Assembly: GCF_000835495.1 (NCBI RefSeq)
Contig: NW_015622543.1
Span: forward strand, 1,049,720-1,113,719
Direction: 5' to 3'
Origin: Cladophialophora immunda
Lineage: Eukaryota; Ascomycota; Eurotiomycetes; Chaetothyriales; Herpotrichiellaceae
DNA: 64,000 nucleotides
Below the pieces are notes generated by a model. That model ran no database searches, had not been told where the DNA came from, and worked only from the letters and a program-made list of their open reading frames with translations. The translations under genes and the position numbers were made by a program. This document shows, one piece after another, positions 42,306 to 52,866 of the stretch (its first letter is position 1; each line of letters begins with the position of its first letter).

Positions 42306-43233
42306 ATGGCAAGCGAAGCCCAATTCGATGCCGCCTTGTAAGCTCCCAAAGCTCTCACATTTTCCCAGTCAGCCCACGAGACGATGGGAATGTTCGGACG
42401 TTGCTCCTGCTAACCGATATCTGCTTGTTCTATTTCCCTCCAGAGATCTCCTCCGTCGCCTCTCCCCCCTCAAGGTGTCAGACAACCTGACCTCCATAAC
42501 CACGCTCGTGCCCGATCTTACCGAAGACCTCCTCTCCTCCGTCGACCAACCGCTGACCTCAGCACGCTGCAAAAAGACAGGCCGGGACTACCTGTTATGT
42601 GACTACAACCGCGACGGCGACTCATACCGGAGTCCCTGGAGCAATGAATTCGAACCTCCGCTAGACGATGCCACATACCCCAGCGACCGGGTCCGGAAGA
42701 TGGAAGTCGAGGCAAACACCGCATTCGATGTGTACAGGCAGATGTACTACGAGGGCGGGACGGGGTCGGTATACTTGTGGGACTTGGATGACGGATTCGC
42801 AGGAGTAGTCCTCCTGAAAAAAGCCGTGGGAAAGGAGGCCGGGTGGGATAGCATACACGTTTTTGAAGTCGATGAGAGAAGGGGCAGTGGAAGGACATGT
42901 CATTACAAGCTGACCAGCACCGTCATCTTGCATCTTGGTCGCGATAGCGAGGGACTCGGGTCATTGAACCTGTCCGGAAGCATGACGAGACAAGTCGAGG
43001 CCGACCTGGTGGTGGAGAACGTCGGTGGACAGGGCAAAGACGGAGGCCACGTGTGCAATGCAGGCCGCTTGATCGAGGACATGGAAGGCAAGATGAGAAA
43101 CATGCTTCAAGAGGTATATTTCGGCAAAGCAAAAGACGTGGTGGGCGACCTGAGAAGCGTGGCTCCGTTGACAGGCGTCAATCGTGAAAGACAGGCCCAG
43201 AGGGATGTCATTTCTAGCATGGGAGGAAAGTGA
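42306..43233 (+). CDS. cap2: F-actin capping protein subunit beta
   Basis: The model is join(42306..42337,42444..43233), 273 residues. A short first exon ([10 protein letters not shown]) is spliced through a 106-base intron into [83 protein letters not shown] and [11 protein letters not shown] are highly conserved in beta subunits of the actin capping heterodimer. The length fits the family (about 265-290). The protein pairs with the alpha subunit and blocks growth at barbed ends of actin filaments in the cytosol. It is a housekeeping gene, which marks this part of the window as a conserved island between accessory segments. Confidence 0.95.
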
Positions 43234-44096
43234 TTCGAGCAGCAGAACTGGTGAGGGCGCCTTATGGCTGCTCGCCTACCTGATCGCCTTGTCTTACGGA
43301 AGAAGAGAACTTCAAGACATTGCCCTCTCTGAGCAAGCAGGCCGGTTTCATTAAAAGACCACATGGGTCAAAATTCATGACTCATAGAGAAGCGAAGAAT
43401 TAGTTGGTCCCTAGCGACTGAAGGGATCATCTTTCACCTCATGCTGGTCAGTTCCTGACTCAATTTCAACCATTTCCCCGGCCAGCAGGTGACAAGGGTT
43501 TCTGGGCATAGTCAGCACCTTTCGATTCACCATGTTGTCTCTGTTCTTTCGCTTGAGAATTCCCTCGTCTCTCAGTGCTTCATGTCCTATTTGTTCCCCA
43601 TAGCCCCAAAAGTTGCGCGATAATTCTCGAATTCGAGGCGCCGCTCACTGCAGCAACAGACACATTAGCACCTCCCTTCTTCCTAGAAGCGATGGCACCT
43701 TCACTGGTTCCGCTCAACTCGAGTTTCCATAAGAACAAGCCGTTAGACCGAGACTCCAATGGAAGACACCGATGCGTTTAGGATTGTTGGCGAAGTAAGT
43801 AGCCTTGATATTCGCATGATCCAGGCAGACGTTTGAGCTACACCCGCCGCGTACTCCCATAGCCACGCTTCTGTGCAGAGACGAGCCCATTATAAAGTCT
43901 CCCCCTTGGCCTCGCCAAAAGAGCTGCCCAGCTAGCGGCGCACAAGCTGGGTGTCAACCACGAGCGTTCCTTACCAGCCATGATGAGATTGCGTGTGTCG
44001 GATCTTTTGCGACCAGGTTCACCTGGGGATGGGCCATGCTCTTGCTCCTGAGGCGTGCATGGCCCATAGTGGTGGAAGCATTTAAGCCGAAGCTTT
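43234..44096. other. Intergenic region between convergent genes
   Basis: About 860 bases. Short frames only; no gene supported. Confidence 0.5.
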
Positions 44097-45743
44097 CTAG
44101 GGAGGAGGACTTTGTTGACTTGGGCGTGGGAATTTTATCCCTCGCAATTGCGTTGGCTCCGGTGTGGGAATGTGATCGCTCGCACCTGCATAGCCTTGCT
44201 TGATGCTCATCTGCATCGGATCCAGGTCCACTGGGACGACGGGAGGCAGACTAGGTAAGGTCTCCGAGACTTTGACGAGTAGCAAGGGGAAATACCTTGA
44301 CGCGCCGCCTCGCAGCTGGGAAATGAGGGTGAGGAGCTTGTTTAGATATTCGAAGGGCGTCTCGTTACTTGAATTCGATATTTCCGAAGGCATGAGCGGT
44401 ACACACGAGATGACGTCGGTGAGCGTACAGGCTATGTCGAATAGTTTCTCAATCAACCCCACACCATGGACCTCCATCGCATCCAGCGTCAGGGTTGAAA
44501 TATCCTGAATCAAGTCCCTAGTGACTTCTATGGGATATTTGAATGTCATGCAGGAATGGGCAGACGTCGATGAAAGATAACCATTTGTTATGGAAAGTTG
44601 CCAGATCATGATGCGTAACCAATGTAATGTGACCCGAACATCAGCCATTTGGCTTTCTGTTGTCTTTAGTCCTCGTGGGACGGAGTCTGCGACCTGTCGC
44701 TGGAGCTGCGAAAGCCAGGTGTCGGAACATTCGGTCTTCACTTTGTTCCAGAGAGCCATGAACTCATCATCAATGCAGCGGAAGAGGTTAATCAAGCAGA
44801 GAAAGCCGGACATTCGTTCTTCCTCGTGTGGCTCGTTGGCCGATGGTATTCCAATGGTCGGATGTAGACTGAGCGGACGGTGTCGTTCCATAGCATATGC
44901 TCTCTCTGTGACCAGGAGCAACCAATACATTCGTCGCTTATACATGCTTTCGACGGGATCACCGACGAGATACGACGACTCTTCGTGCATGCTCATCAGC
45001 TGAGCCAGAGTTGCGGCCTCACGCAAATGAAACCAGCATATATTCTGTTGTTCCAAGGTGAAATAGCAGCTGAACAAGAAAAATGACGTCTGGACGGCGC
45101 TCAAAGTGGGAAACTCGACGTAGTCGATGGACTTTCGCGCGCGGAGGACGTCGTTGAGAAGCATATTGGCATATCCGTAGCGGTTTTCGGGAGGCTCACC
45201 TTCGTAGTGGCATCCTGGGGCGACAGCTAAATTCATTCCAGGTTGAACCATGACAAATGCACACAAGGATCCTGCGAGGCAGTAGAATTCTGTATCGGTG
45301 GGAAGCCGGGAGTCAATCATATCTATCAGGTGATGCCGATTGAGGATCGAGGTAGTGGTAGACATGTTGGAGAAGTAGAAATCCACACAATTCTCAATTG
45401 TCTGCTTACTGAGGAGAGCGGTATTGGGGGACCCTGGAGACGGGACTGTTGGTGATGGGCTGCTGAAGCCTAGAGAAGGTTTCAGCTCCTGACTCGGTGA
45501 CTGCTGAGGAGTGGACTCAGAAGGTGACGTCTGAGGAAGATGCGGCTGTTTCTTCTTTTGAGAATTGCGGATCTGCGAGAGGATTTTGGATCGATTCCCT
45601 TTGGGCCCTTTCTTTTGAGGAATAGCGAGATAGGTGCATTCAAGGTTGGTCTGACCGCAGGTCCGGCATGGCTGTCCCCCGGAGCAGCGTACTTTGCGTC
45701 GATGACAAGCATCACATGCCTTCTTAATTGGAGCGGTGGCCAT
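44097..45743 (-). CDS. Zn2Cys6 transcription factor, fungal_trans type
   Basis: The frame has 548 residues, starting at ATG 45743 right before the cluster KKACDACHRRKVRCSGGQPC then RTCGQTNLECTYLAIPQKKGPKG. The Pro/Ser/Gln-rich linker (about 60-110) leads into the helical fungal_trans domain: ENCVDFYFSNM, HHLIDMIDSRLPTDTEFYCL, EQQNICWFHLREAATLAQLM and RRMYWLLLVTERAYAMERHRPLSL. The layout resembles sugar- or maltose-responsive activators of the MAL13/MalR kind, but that sub-assignment is weak. There are no introns. It could regulate the redox gene run that begins 3 kb to its right. Confidence 0.85.
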   Translation of the reverse strand: MATAPIKKACDACHRRKVRCSGGQPCRTCGQTNLECTYLAIPQKKGPKGNRSKILSQIRNSQKKKQPHLPQTSPSESTPQQSPSQELKPSLGFSSPSPTVPSPGSPNTALLSKQTIENCVDFYFSNMSTTTSILNRHHLIDMIDSRLPTDTEFYCLAGSLCAFVMVQPGMNLAVAPGCHYEGEPPENRYGYANMLLNDVLRARKSIDYVEFPTLSAVQTSFFLFSCYFTLEQQNICWFHLREAATLAQLMSMHEESSYLVGDPVESMYKRRMYWLLLVTERAYAMERHRPLSLHPTIGIPSANEPHEEERMSGFLCLINLFRCIDDEFMALWNKVKTECSDTWLSQLQRQVADSVPRGLKTTESQMADVRVTLHWLRIMIWQLSITNGYLSSTSAHSCMTFKYPIEVTRDLIQDISTLTLDAMEVHGVGLIEKLFDIACTLTDVISCVPLMPSEISNSSNETPFEYLNKLLTLISQLRGGASRYFPLLLVKVSETLPSLPPVVPVDLDPMQMSIKQGYAGASDHIPTPEPTQLRGIKFPRPSQQSPPP

Positions 45744-46480
45744 GTCGAGGATCACACCTTCATCGAATTAGATACGGCGGGTTCCTGCATTGGTCCGTTG
45801 GTTTGCGTGTTGTGCACTGCGCATGCAAAGGTCGATTAGGTCGAATATCAGTCATCGCGCCCCTCTTAGGATCAATCAAAGGCGGACATTGATCCTGTCT
45901 GGAGGTTGGAATGGGCGAAGCATTCGAAGATGAGGTACGTAGTAGAGCTCGCCGCCCGGTGGCGGTGTACGCAACCCCGCAAACCTTGTGGCATGGTGTT
46001 GGGAACGAATGATCGTGCGATGGCGTCCGTGGTTCTTGTGGGAGAGGTTCCTGAGCTTTTTGGAGCTAGCTGGATTTATCCACTAAGAGCGCCGCTCTTA
46101 CGCGGAAGGCCCAAGCGGACTTTCCTGTCGCATCAAGAGCATGCCGCTTTTGAGATCAACAGGTGCCCTCTTTCGCTAAGGAGTGCAAGCTAGAGGCCCT
46201 AGTCAGGCGCGTCAATGCCCTAACTAGGTAGGGCTTTAACTAAAACGTCTCGATTAGTTAGGAGCTTAGTTAAAACATTTTACCCGAATGTGCCTGGTCC
46301 GCTCCCGGAACATTTCTCTCCGGTCTCCACGCTTTTCCTCTTCGTTGCTCTCGCATTTTGGTCATTCCTATCTCCATTGCTTTCGAACGTCGCCCATGTT
46401 TTCCACAGCGCGCGCACACAAACACGCACCGATGGCACCGCCGTGATGCTCTGTCCTATCGATCCTCATATCCAGACCCC
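45744..46480. other. Divergent intergenic region between two regulator genes
   Basis: About 740 bases. It contains nested inverted repeats at 46217-46262, described as a separate entry. No gene supported. Confidence 0.5.
46217..46262. repeat. Nested short inverted repeats
   Basis: GCCCTA (46217-46222) pairs with TAGGGC (46229-46234). CCTAACTA (46219-46226) also pairs with TAGTTAGG (46255-46262). The two pairings are mutually exclusive, and the site is about 220 bases upstream of the start codon at 46481. It could be an operator-like site or chance. Confidence 0.45.
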
Positions 46481-47968
46481 ATGGCATATTCGGGCGATCT
46501 GCTCTGGGTCCACCATGACGCCAAAAACCGCAAGGCGGGACCACATCGCCATAAGGTTTTCTCACACATCCAATCAGGGTACCATAAATGGCGCCGGGTT
46601 GAGGCCGCTCGGTCGATGAGGAAGTCGGTGGTGATCCCACGAGTGCAGGCGGCAGCAAGCCAGAGGAGGCGAGATGCAAAAGACAAAGAGGTACAAAAGA
46701 GGGCAGACGACGACGATGAATACGATGATGACCAGCGGGCGCGCATCAAGTCGGAGGAAACCCAAGAGTGGCCCATCCAGAGCATCGTCGCGTTCCGGGG
46801 CAATTCCGATCCCTTCAATTCTACGCCTGTCCCGGTCACCTCGCGGATCAACGAGATCATGACCTTTGAGCGCCGCTGTGTGTTCCCCGTCATCCAGGGG
46901 CCTGGACCTCGCCTCCAAGCACAGGGCAAAGGCAACATCCTGCCATCATGGTCATCGTTCGCGTCGGACTCGCTGTGCGACAATATGACCGCTCTCGCCT
47001 TTCTGTCGACTCCCCTGACCCTCATGGCCCAGTCTTCTCCTGACTCTGCTTACCTCAGACTATCGCTCGTACATCGTTACCAGGGCTTGCATGCGGTGCA
47101 GGAGTACGTCAAGGAACATGGGCAACCGCCGCTGCATGTCTTGATGCACTTCCTCGTTGCCGAGATCTGGGCTGATAACTGCGATGATGCGCTAGCCCAC
47201 CTGCGCATGGCCAACATTATCATGGAATCCCAACTTCGGCAAGATCCATCGAGCATTGTGCCGTACAAATGGATCAGCGTATTCCAGATGGACATCCATC
47301 GTGCCGCGTTGTCGTTATCGCGGACTCTATTGCCTATGGAGGGATGGGTGACGGTTCCCTTTGAGGTGCCGCTGCCCATCATGGATGTCTATCCGGACTC
47401 TTGTTTGAAAGGATCACTTCGCGCACTATTCATTGAGCTACAACAACTGGACGCCCTCTATGACTTTGTCATTAGCGACCCTTCCCCACGCCCTGCTGCC
47501 TGGAACTTCCTGAGGATGCGGACGCTGGTGCTGATTGGCAGAGCAGTAAACCATGCCGTCGATGGTCGTGATGTCTCCGCGAGCCTTGCACTCGCATACG
47601 TCCTCAAACTAGCCAGTGCACTGGAGAACATCCCGGTCGGTGCTACCTCTATCTACAATGCCGGGCCGAAAATGCTGGGACGCATGCGATCATGTCTTGA
47701 TGCGGAGGTCTTGAACCCCCGCCTAAGGCTCTGGATTCTGTACGTCGGAGCCTTGAGCGCGGACGAATGGTTCACTCGCAGCTTTGACGAACAGTCAGTG
47801 CTAATGGGTGTCCACACGTGGGCGATGTGCAAGGACATTCTGTCCAAGTTCTATCTGCCCAAAGATGAGCCCCAAGTTCACTTCCACGCGATTTTCGATG
47901 CACGACTGAGCAACAGAATTCTCGAGCTAACCACTGCTTTCCAAGATGTCAAGTTGCACGAGGTATAG
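46481..47968 (+). CDS. Fungal transcription-factor-like protein without a zinc cluster
   Basis: The frame has 495 residues from ATG 46481. It begins with SGDLLWVHHDAKNRKAGPHR, KVFSHIQSGYHKWRRVEAAR and a basic, then acidic stretch (RRRDAKDKEVQKRADDDDEYDDDQ). This is the N-terminal pattern of a large fungal group whose members share the helical regulatory domain of Zn2Cys6 factors but have no Cys6 motif. The helical part shows LAFLSTPLTLMAQ, SLVHRYQGLHAVQEYV, HFLVAEIWADNCDDALAHL and RSCLDAEVLNPRLRLWILYVGALS. No DNA-binding motif is visible, so a regulatory role is plausible but not shown. Upstream in-frame codons (from 46358) lack an ATG. Confidence 0.7.
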   Translation: MAYSGDLLWVHHDAKNRKAGPHRHKVFSHIQSGYHKWRRVEAARSMRKSVVIPRVQAAASQRRRDAKDKEVQKRADDDDEYDDDQRARIKSEETQEWPIQSIVAFRGNSDPFNSTPVPVTSRINEIMTFERRCVFPVIQGPGPRLQAQGKGNILPSWSSFASDSLCDNMTALAFLSTPLTLMAQSSPDSAYLRLSLVHRYQGLHAVQEYVKEHGQPPLHVLMHFLVAEIWADNCDDALAHLRMANIIMESQLRQDPSSIVPYKWISVFQMDIHRAALSLSRTLLPMEGWVTVPFEVPLPIMDVYPDSCLKGSLRALFIELQQLDALYDFVISDPSPRPAAWNFLRMRTLVLIGRAVNHAVDGRDVSASLALAYVLKLASALENIPVGATSIYNAGPKMLGRMRSCLDAEVLNPRLRLWILYVGALSADEWFTRSFDEQSVLMGVHTWAMCKDILSKFYLPKDEPQVHFHAIFDARLSNRILELTTAFQDVKLHEV

Positions 47969-48920
47969 GTGTGCAGGGCCTTTCGTCCGTGCGCAAGAGA
48001 ACCCGTTCTGGGTACTGACGCACCACAACCAGTAAAGATGGAATTCATTACATATCGGGCTACATGAAAATGTTCAGGGTTAGCCTTCACGACTCACGTT
48101 ATGAGTACGACTATGACTATTTTTAGCGGGCGTCATCCGTATACGGGAGGAACTTATCAGGAGAATGGAAAAGCTAACATAGAAAATATGAATTGACAGA
48201 GAAAGGGTCATAATCTTTTTAACGAGATAGCCTGGTACGGTTACTCCTTACGACTTCTATCTATGCTAATAATACGCTTTTTGGTAGCGTGGACTGCACC
48301 TAGATTCTACCTGGATTGGTCGCCAAAGAAAATGCATCTGCGCCCAACACGGCTTAATTCTAGCTGTAGAGCAAGGGTCGAGTCGGCACTGGCAGGAAGC
48401 CGGTGCCCAAGAGTTCTATTGTTATGGCGGCGCTTGACAAGCTTGAATCTCTTAATCGAGTCTTTGGTCGTTTTGCGAGCTTTTGGAATATGGGGATAGA
48501 CCGCCAGATACACTTGCTCGGCCTGCCGGAGTATGCCCAGCAGGGGATTGAGGCGAGACAGTCAGAGTGCCACGAGTGACGAAGTCGACTACGCCAGATT
48601 ACGCAAGCAAGTTCAGCGTTTCACTGTAAGGGGATGAATGATGATTGGGAGGGTCGGGAACATACCGAGGAGACAATGATATCGATGCACCACGTCGAGA
48701 CTTGGCAATAGATCGATCTAGCCGCGTACCTGGTAGTTTTACAAATCAGCCCCAGGTAAAACGCGAACAATATCATATATATCGTCAGAGGCGAGCTGAT
48801 GAGCGTTATTGGGAGGTATGGGCGACCGAGATCTATTGTTCTTCGACACTGTTTTCATCAACTACTTCTTTGTTGGCTAGATTCTCATCCGCAACTTGAG
48901 ATTCGAGACCCAGTATAACA
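47969..48920. other. Intergenic region
   Basis: About 950 bases, rather AT-rich. No coding or RNA feature supported. Confidence 0.5.
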
Positions 48921-49832
48921 ATGACCAAGCCCATCATTCTCTATAGCTACAGTAAGCCAATCAAGAGCTGTTATCAAAGTACAAAGACTTTGCTGATCGT
49001 CATAGGGCGTGGCACGAACCCGTGGAAAGTTGCGATTGCGCTAGAAGAGCTCAAGCTCCCGTATGTCACCAAGTTCTTGGGTATGTAGCAGCCAACAACG
49101 ACAGGCCCAGCTACCATTGACAGGGTAACACAGACAAACCAGAAATGAAACAAGACCCATTTGAAAAGATCAACCCAAATGGTCGAGCTCCCGCTATTGT
49201 GGACCCCAATACCGGGATCACAATCTGGGAATCTGTTGCCATCATCGAATATCTTGTCGAGACCTACGACAAGGAAGAAGTCTTTACCTATACTACTTCC
49301 CCCGAGAAGTGGAAATTGAAGCAGTGGCTCTATTATCAAGTGATGAGATCCATGCCGAAACCTGTGTCGAGCTTTCTGGCCATGCTAACTCTGTCGTGCA
49401 GATGTCCGGTCAGGGCCCATACTTCGGCCAAGCTTCTTGGTTTATACTGTACCACGAAGAGAAGCTCCAGAGTGCCATAGACAGATACCTACGGGAAATC
49501 AGGCGCGTGGTTGGGGTCCTGGATAGGTACTTACAGGGCAGGGACTATCTCGTGGGAGATAAATTGTAAGCCTCCAGTCGCCACATCCTCATGTATCGAC
49601 TACCCTCTGACTTTGGCATCAAAGCACCATCGCCGATCTCTCTTTTGTGACTTGGAACATGTTGGTTCCGTGGCTTTTCAGCAGGGGTGCAAGCGAACTG
49701 ACTATCGATGTTGAGAAAGAGTTCCCTGCGTACAATGCTTGGCAGCAGAGAATGATGGCTCGCCCTGCGATAATCAAGGTTGTCAACGATAGAAAAGCTG
49801 CTATGGCGGATGCTGGTATGGTGCCTAACTGA
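48921..49832 (+). CDS. Glutathione S-transferase, Ure2p-like class
   Basis: The model is join(48921..48951,49006..49080,49134..49339,49402..49565,49625..49832), 227 residues in five exons; all junctions keep frame. The thioredoxin-like N-domain reads KPIILYSYRRGTNPWKVAI and KINPNGRAPAIVDPNTGITIWESVAIIEYL, with the cis-Pro (APAIV) and the glutathione-binding E-S pair. The C-domain has GPYFGQASWFILYHEEKLQS and YLVGDKFTIADLSFVTWN, typical of fungal Ure2p-like transferases. These conjugate or reduce electrophilic compounds with glutathione in the cytosol. The gene opens the run of redox genes that extends to the right edge, which suggests a detoxifying function within it. Confidence 0.88.
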
Positions 49833-50172
49833 TTTTCCATATCTTTATCATGTATGATACATGTGATAGAGCCAAATCTAGCGGGAAACAATCCCACTTT
49901 TTGAACCCAAGATTCTCATCTTATCCCCGATATAGGCCGTTTCTTTCTTTCCTGTACAGTTTGTACTTAGATCTTCTCGAGAAAGTAGTTTCACTTCTAC
50001 ATGGCGATGGCAGCTTGAAACCCTCCACGTCACCTTTATCACCAAGAATCTTCATTCGTAATAGGTTTGGATGTGTTGAGAGAAGACCAAATAAGTTCAA
50101 GGGACCACCCGCTTCCGCAAGAATGATTTAAATGCTGATGAGTTCGTGACTCCAATTCTCTAGAGTACTAAG
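49833..50172. other. Intergenic region between convergent genes
   Basis: About 340 bases between the 3' ends of the GST and GMC genes. No feature recognised. Confidence 0.5.
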
Positions 50173-51984
50173 CTACAGGCGTCCGAATATTGGCGCTTTC
50201 CCCTGGTCGTCAAGTCGATAGTCTGCCACCAGCTTGTCGCCCGCCATCAAACCGATAAGATACGCCGTCGCTTGGCTGTGGCCGCTGCATAACCTGTTAG
50301 TCGTAAACTCGGTAGACACTGAACGTGCTGGATTCGCAAAGATGAAGACTTACTTCGTCAAGAACGGCAGGATACTCAAATCACCCACTCGTAGGTTTGC
50401 AACTCCCAAAACTCGAAAGCTGGTATCAACACAAGCCTTTGGATCATCAATCTTTCCCATGGCCACAGTGCACGACATGTGCCAAGTGCTGGTGCATTTT
50501 TCTCGCCAGAACTCGAGAATCTCTTCCTCTGATTCGTTTTTGGGTGCCGATAGAGGCCCCACGGTATCTCTCGCGTACGCTGGAGAGCGAACAATTCTAG
50601 CGACCTCTCGATACGCCTCGACTGCGACTTTTCTGTCGTACGGATGGGAAAAGAGCTTGGGGTCGAACGCCAGGGGGACGCTGGGATCGGACGATTGAAG
50701 CGTCACGCTGCCTCGACATTGCGAATTCATCAACAGCATGTAGATGACGCTTGCGGCTGGCGCGCTCTCGGGGTCATCGAAGTAGCCGGAGTAAGGAGCA
50801 CCGATGGTGATCTCAAAAGTTGGCACCGTCGGGCGCAACAGATGCTGCTTGGTCCCGCTGGGTAGCTCCTTGAACTCTTTGCTGTCAAAGACCTTGTCTG
50901 ACTTCAAAAACCCGATGCCCATGCAAGTGGTCAAGTGGGCCAATGGACCAGTCCGACTCTCTTCCCACTCTTTCCGCGCAGCCTGCTGGGCGGCTTTGTC
51001 TCTGTAGTACTGCGGTCGCGTGCTCGTGCTTTCAGCTCGTTGCCAGGCACAACTTATATGGTAATGATCTTGAAGATTCTGCCCAACGGACGGGTTGTCG
51101 ACCACTACCGGAATTCCGTATCGCCGTAATTGATCCCCTGGTCCTATCCCCGAGTGCATGAGCACCCGTGGAGTGTCCAAAGAGCCCGCCGAGAGAAGGA
51201 TTTCTTTGGAAGCAAAGAATTTTCGTCCATCCAGAGTTTCCACGCCAACCGCCCGTCGGCCCTCGAAAATCACCCGGGCGATTTGAGTCTGCGTGACAAC
51301 GAACAGGTTTCTGGGAACCCTTGTGAGGAAGTCCGAGGCATTGGTCCGTTCACCGTTGTAGGCTGTATTTGGGCATACTGCGAGTCCGAGGGGGTTTCCG
51401 CTATTCGTGTCCCGGTTTGGGGGAATGCCCGCCTCAAACAACTGATCCATCTCCTTTGTTAGACTTGGCTCCCACACAGCGGGGAATCCAATTTTCAATG
51501 CACCGTAATGGCCGTGGTCGTCAGGCTGTGGTGCAAGATATTTGCCAACACTGGTAGGGATATCCGAGTCGAACGCCTTGTATGACTCGAGTCGCTTGTA
51601 CCTCTGCTGAGCGTTTTCCCATTTCCACTCGTCGTCGCCAACAATTCGAGCAATCTCGTCATGGTCATCTTTAGGAGCAACGGTGTAGCATCCAAAATTG
51701 ATGACACTGCTTCCGCCAAGGCCCTTTCCACGACTATAGTCGATTCGGCGGTGATTCAGGTGCTTTTGTGGCTCAGTCAAGTAATCCCAATTGCCGTCCG
51801 GGATGGTGTTCTTATGGTGCCAGCGGTCGGCATCAACTCGATAATCGCTGTCGCTATTCGGCCCCCCAGCTTCGATAAGTAATACTGTCGGCCGCGCCGC
51901 AGAACCAGCTAACCGTGCTGCAGCCACGCAGCCAGAGGTGCCTCCGCCAACTACGATGAAATCGACTCGTAGATCTGAAGCCAT
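50173..51984 (-). CDS. GMC-family FAD oxidoreductase (choline dehydrogenase-like)
   Basis: The model is complement(join(50173..50293,50354..51984)), 583 residues. Reading on without splicing would stop at LPFLTK; the 60-base intron restores the family ending GHSQATAYLIGLMAGDKLVADY. The FAD dinucleotide fold is VDFIVVGGGTSGCVAAARLA (8-27), with the second FAD motif near RGKGLGGSSVINF. GMC signature 2 is near SAGSLDTPRVLMHSGIGPG. The catalytic histidines fall in STWHMSCTVAMG and GHSQATAY. Such enzymes oxidise alcohols to aldehydes. There is no N-terminal signal peptide, so an intracellular enzyme is likely. It is divergent from the aldehyde dehydrogenase gene, an arrangement that fits sequential oxidation of one substrate. 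Confidence 0.9.
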
Positions 51985-52866
51985 GAGAGCTCCTGTAGCG
52001 ATGTGAAAACAAAGTAGATCGAGGTAGTCTTCTTGATAACCTTGAAAATCATCAAGGTACCATTAATAATGACAGATCAGCAGCAAGAAATCAAGCCGCC
52101 CAGCTGTGGGCTCGGAATCTGCCTTGTAAAGTTGTTGTAAAGACGACATGGTTACAATCATCTGATAATGCTCTCAGGCTCCTATCCACTCTGTGGACTT
52201 TGCTAAGCAGTGTCTCAGTTGCAGAGATGCCGATAATTGGCGTGGCAGGAGAGTAATTTGTGCTCAGACCCAATGGACTTTTACCGAGCCTCGCCAACGA
52301 CATCGGCATCTTGCCGAGGAGAAAACAAAGAGAGCAGCCTTGTCCGCATTTACGACTGGCGTATACGACAAATCCTGGGCAATTGTTATCCCTGCTATTT
52401 TCAATAGGCTGGTCTGGCCGACGCTGTTCTTACTATGTAAGGGACCTGGTAATTGGTTTGGTAATATACGACCGAAATAACCCAGGTTCTACGGAACTAT
52501 TTTTTGGGCTATTCCACACGTAGTATCTGCGATTTAGCGTGAAGCTGGATCTGTCATTAAAGGCTACCGAAGGGTCGTCCGGCGTTTATTAATCAAAATT
52601 ACCATCAATTCACCGTAGGAGATGGATAATGCTTAACCCCGAGTTGCGTATAGCGGAGATGTATCCTGCTCCGCCCGTTGATTCCCAGGTTCTGCCTCTC
52701 TGACGAACTTGGAACTAGCATTATAAACTGCTCATCATAGGTTACCCTGCTTTCACCTGCTCCGGTAGGTTGTTCTTAAGAACGAGCCAAAATAGGAAGA
52801 TCTTTCATCACCAGGACTTGGGAATATTATCTCTGCACAGTTTGCTGAAACATCGAATCCCGCAAA
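51985..52866. other. Shared divergent promoter region (GMC oxidoreductase / aldehyde dehydrogenase)
   Basis: About 880 bases without a supportable gene. It contains the TATA-like box at 52722 on the aldehyde dehydrogenase side. Confidence 0.5.
52722..52728 (+). promoter_or_regulatory. TATA-like box of the aldehyde dehydrogenase gene
   Basis: TATAAAC about 140 bases upstream of the ATG at 52867. Confidence 0.35.
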
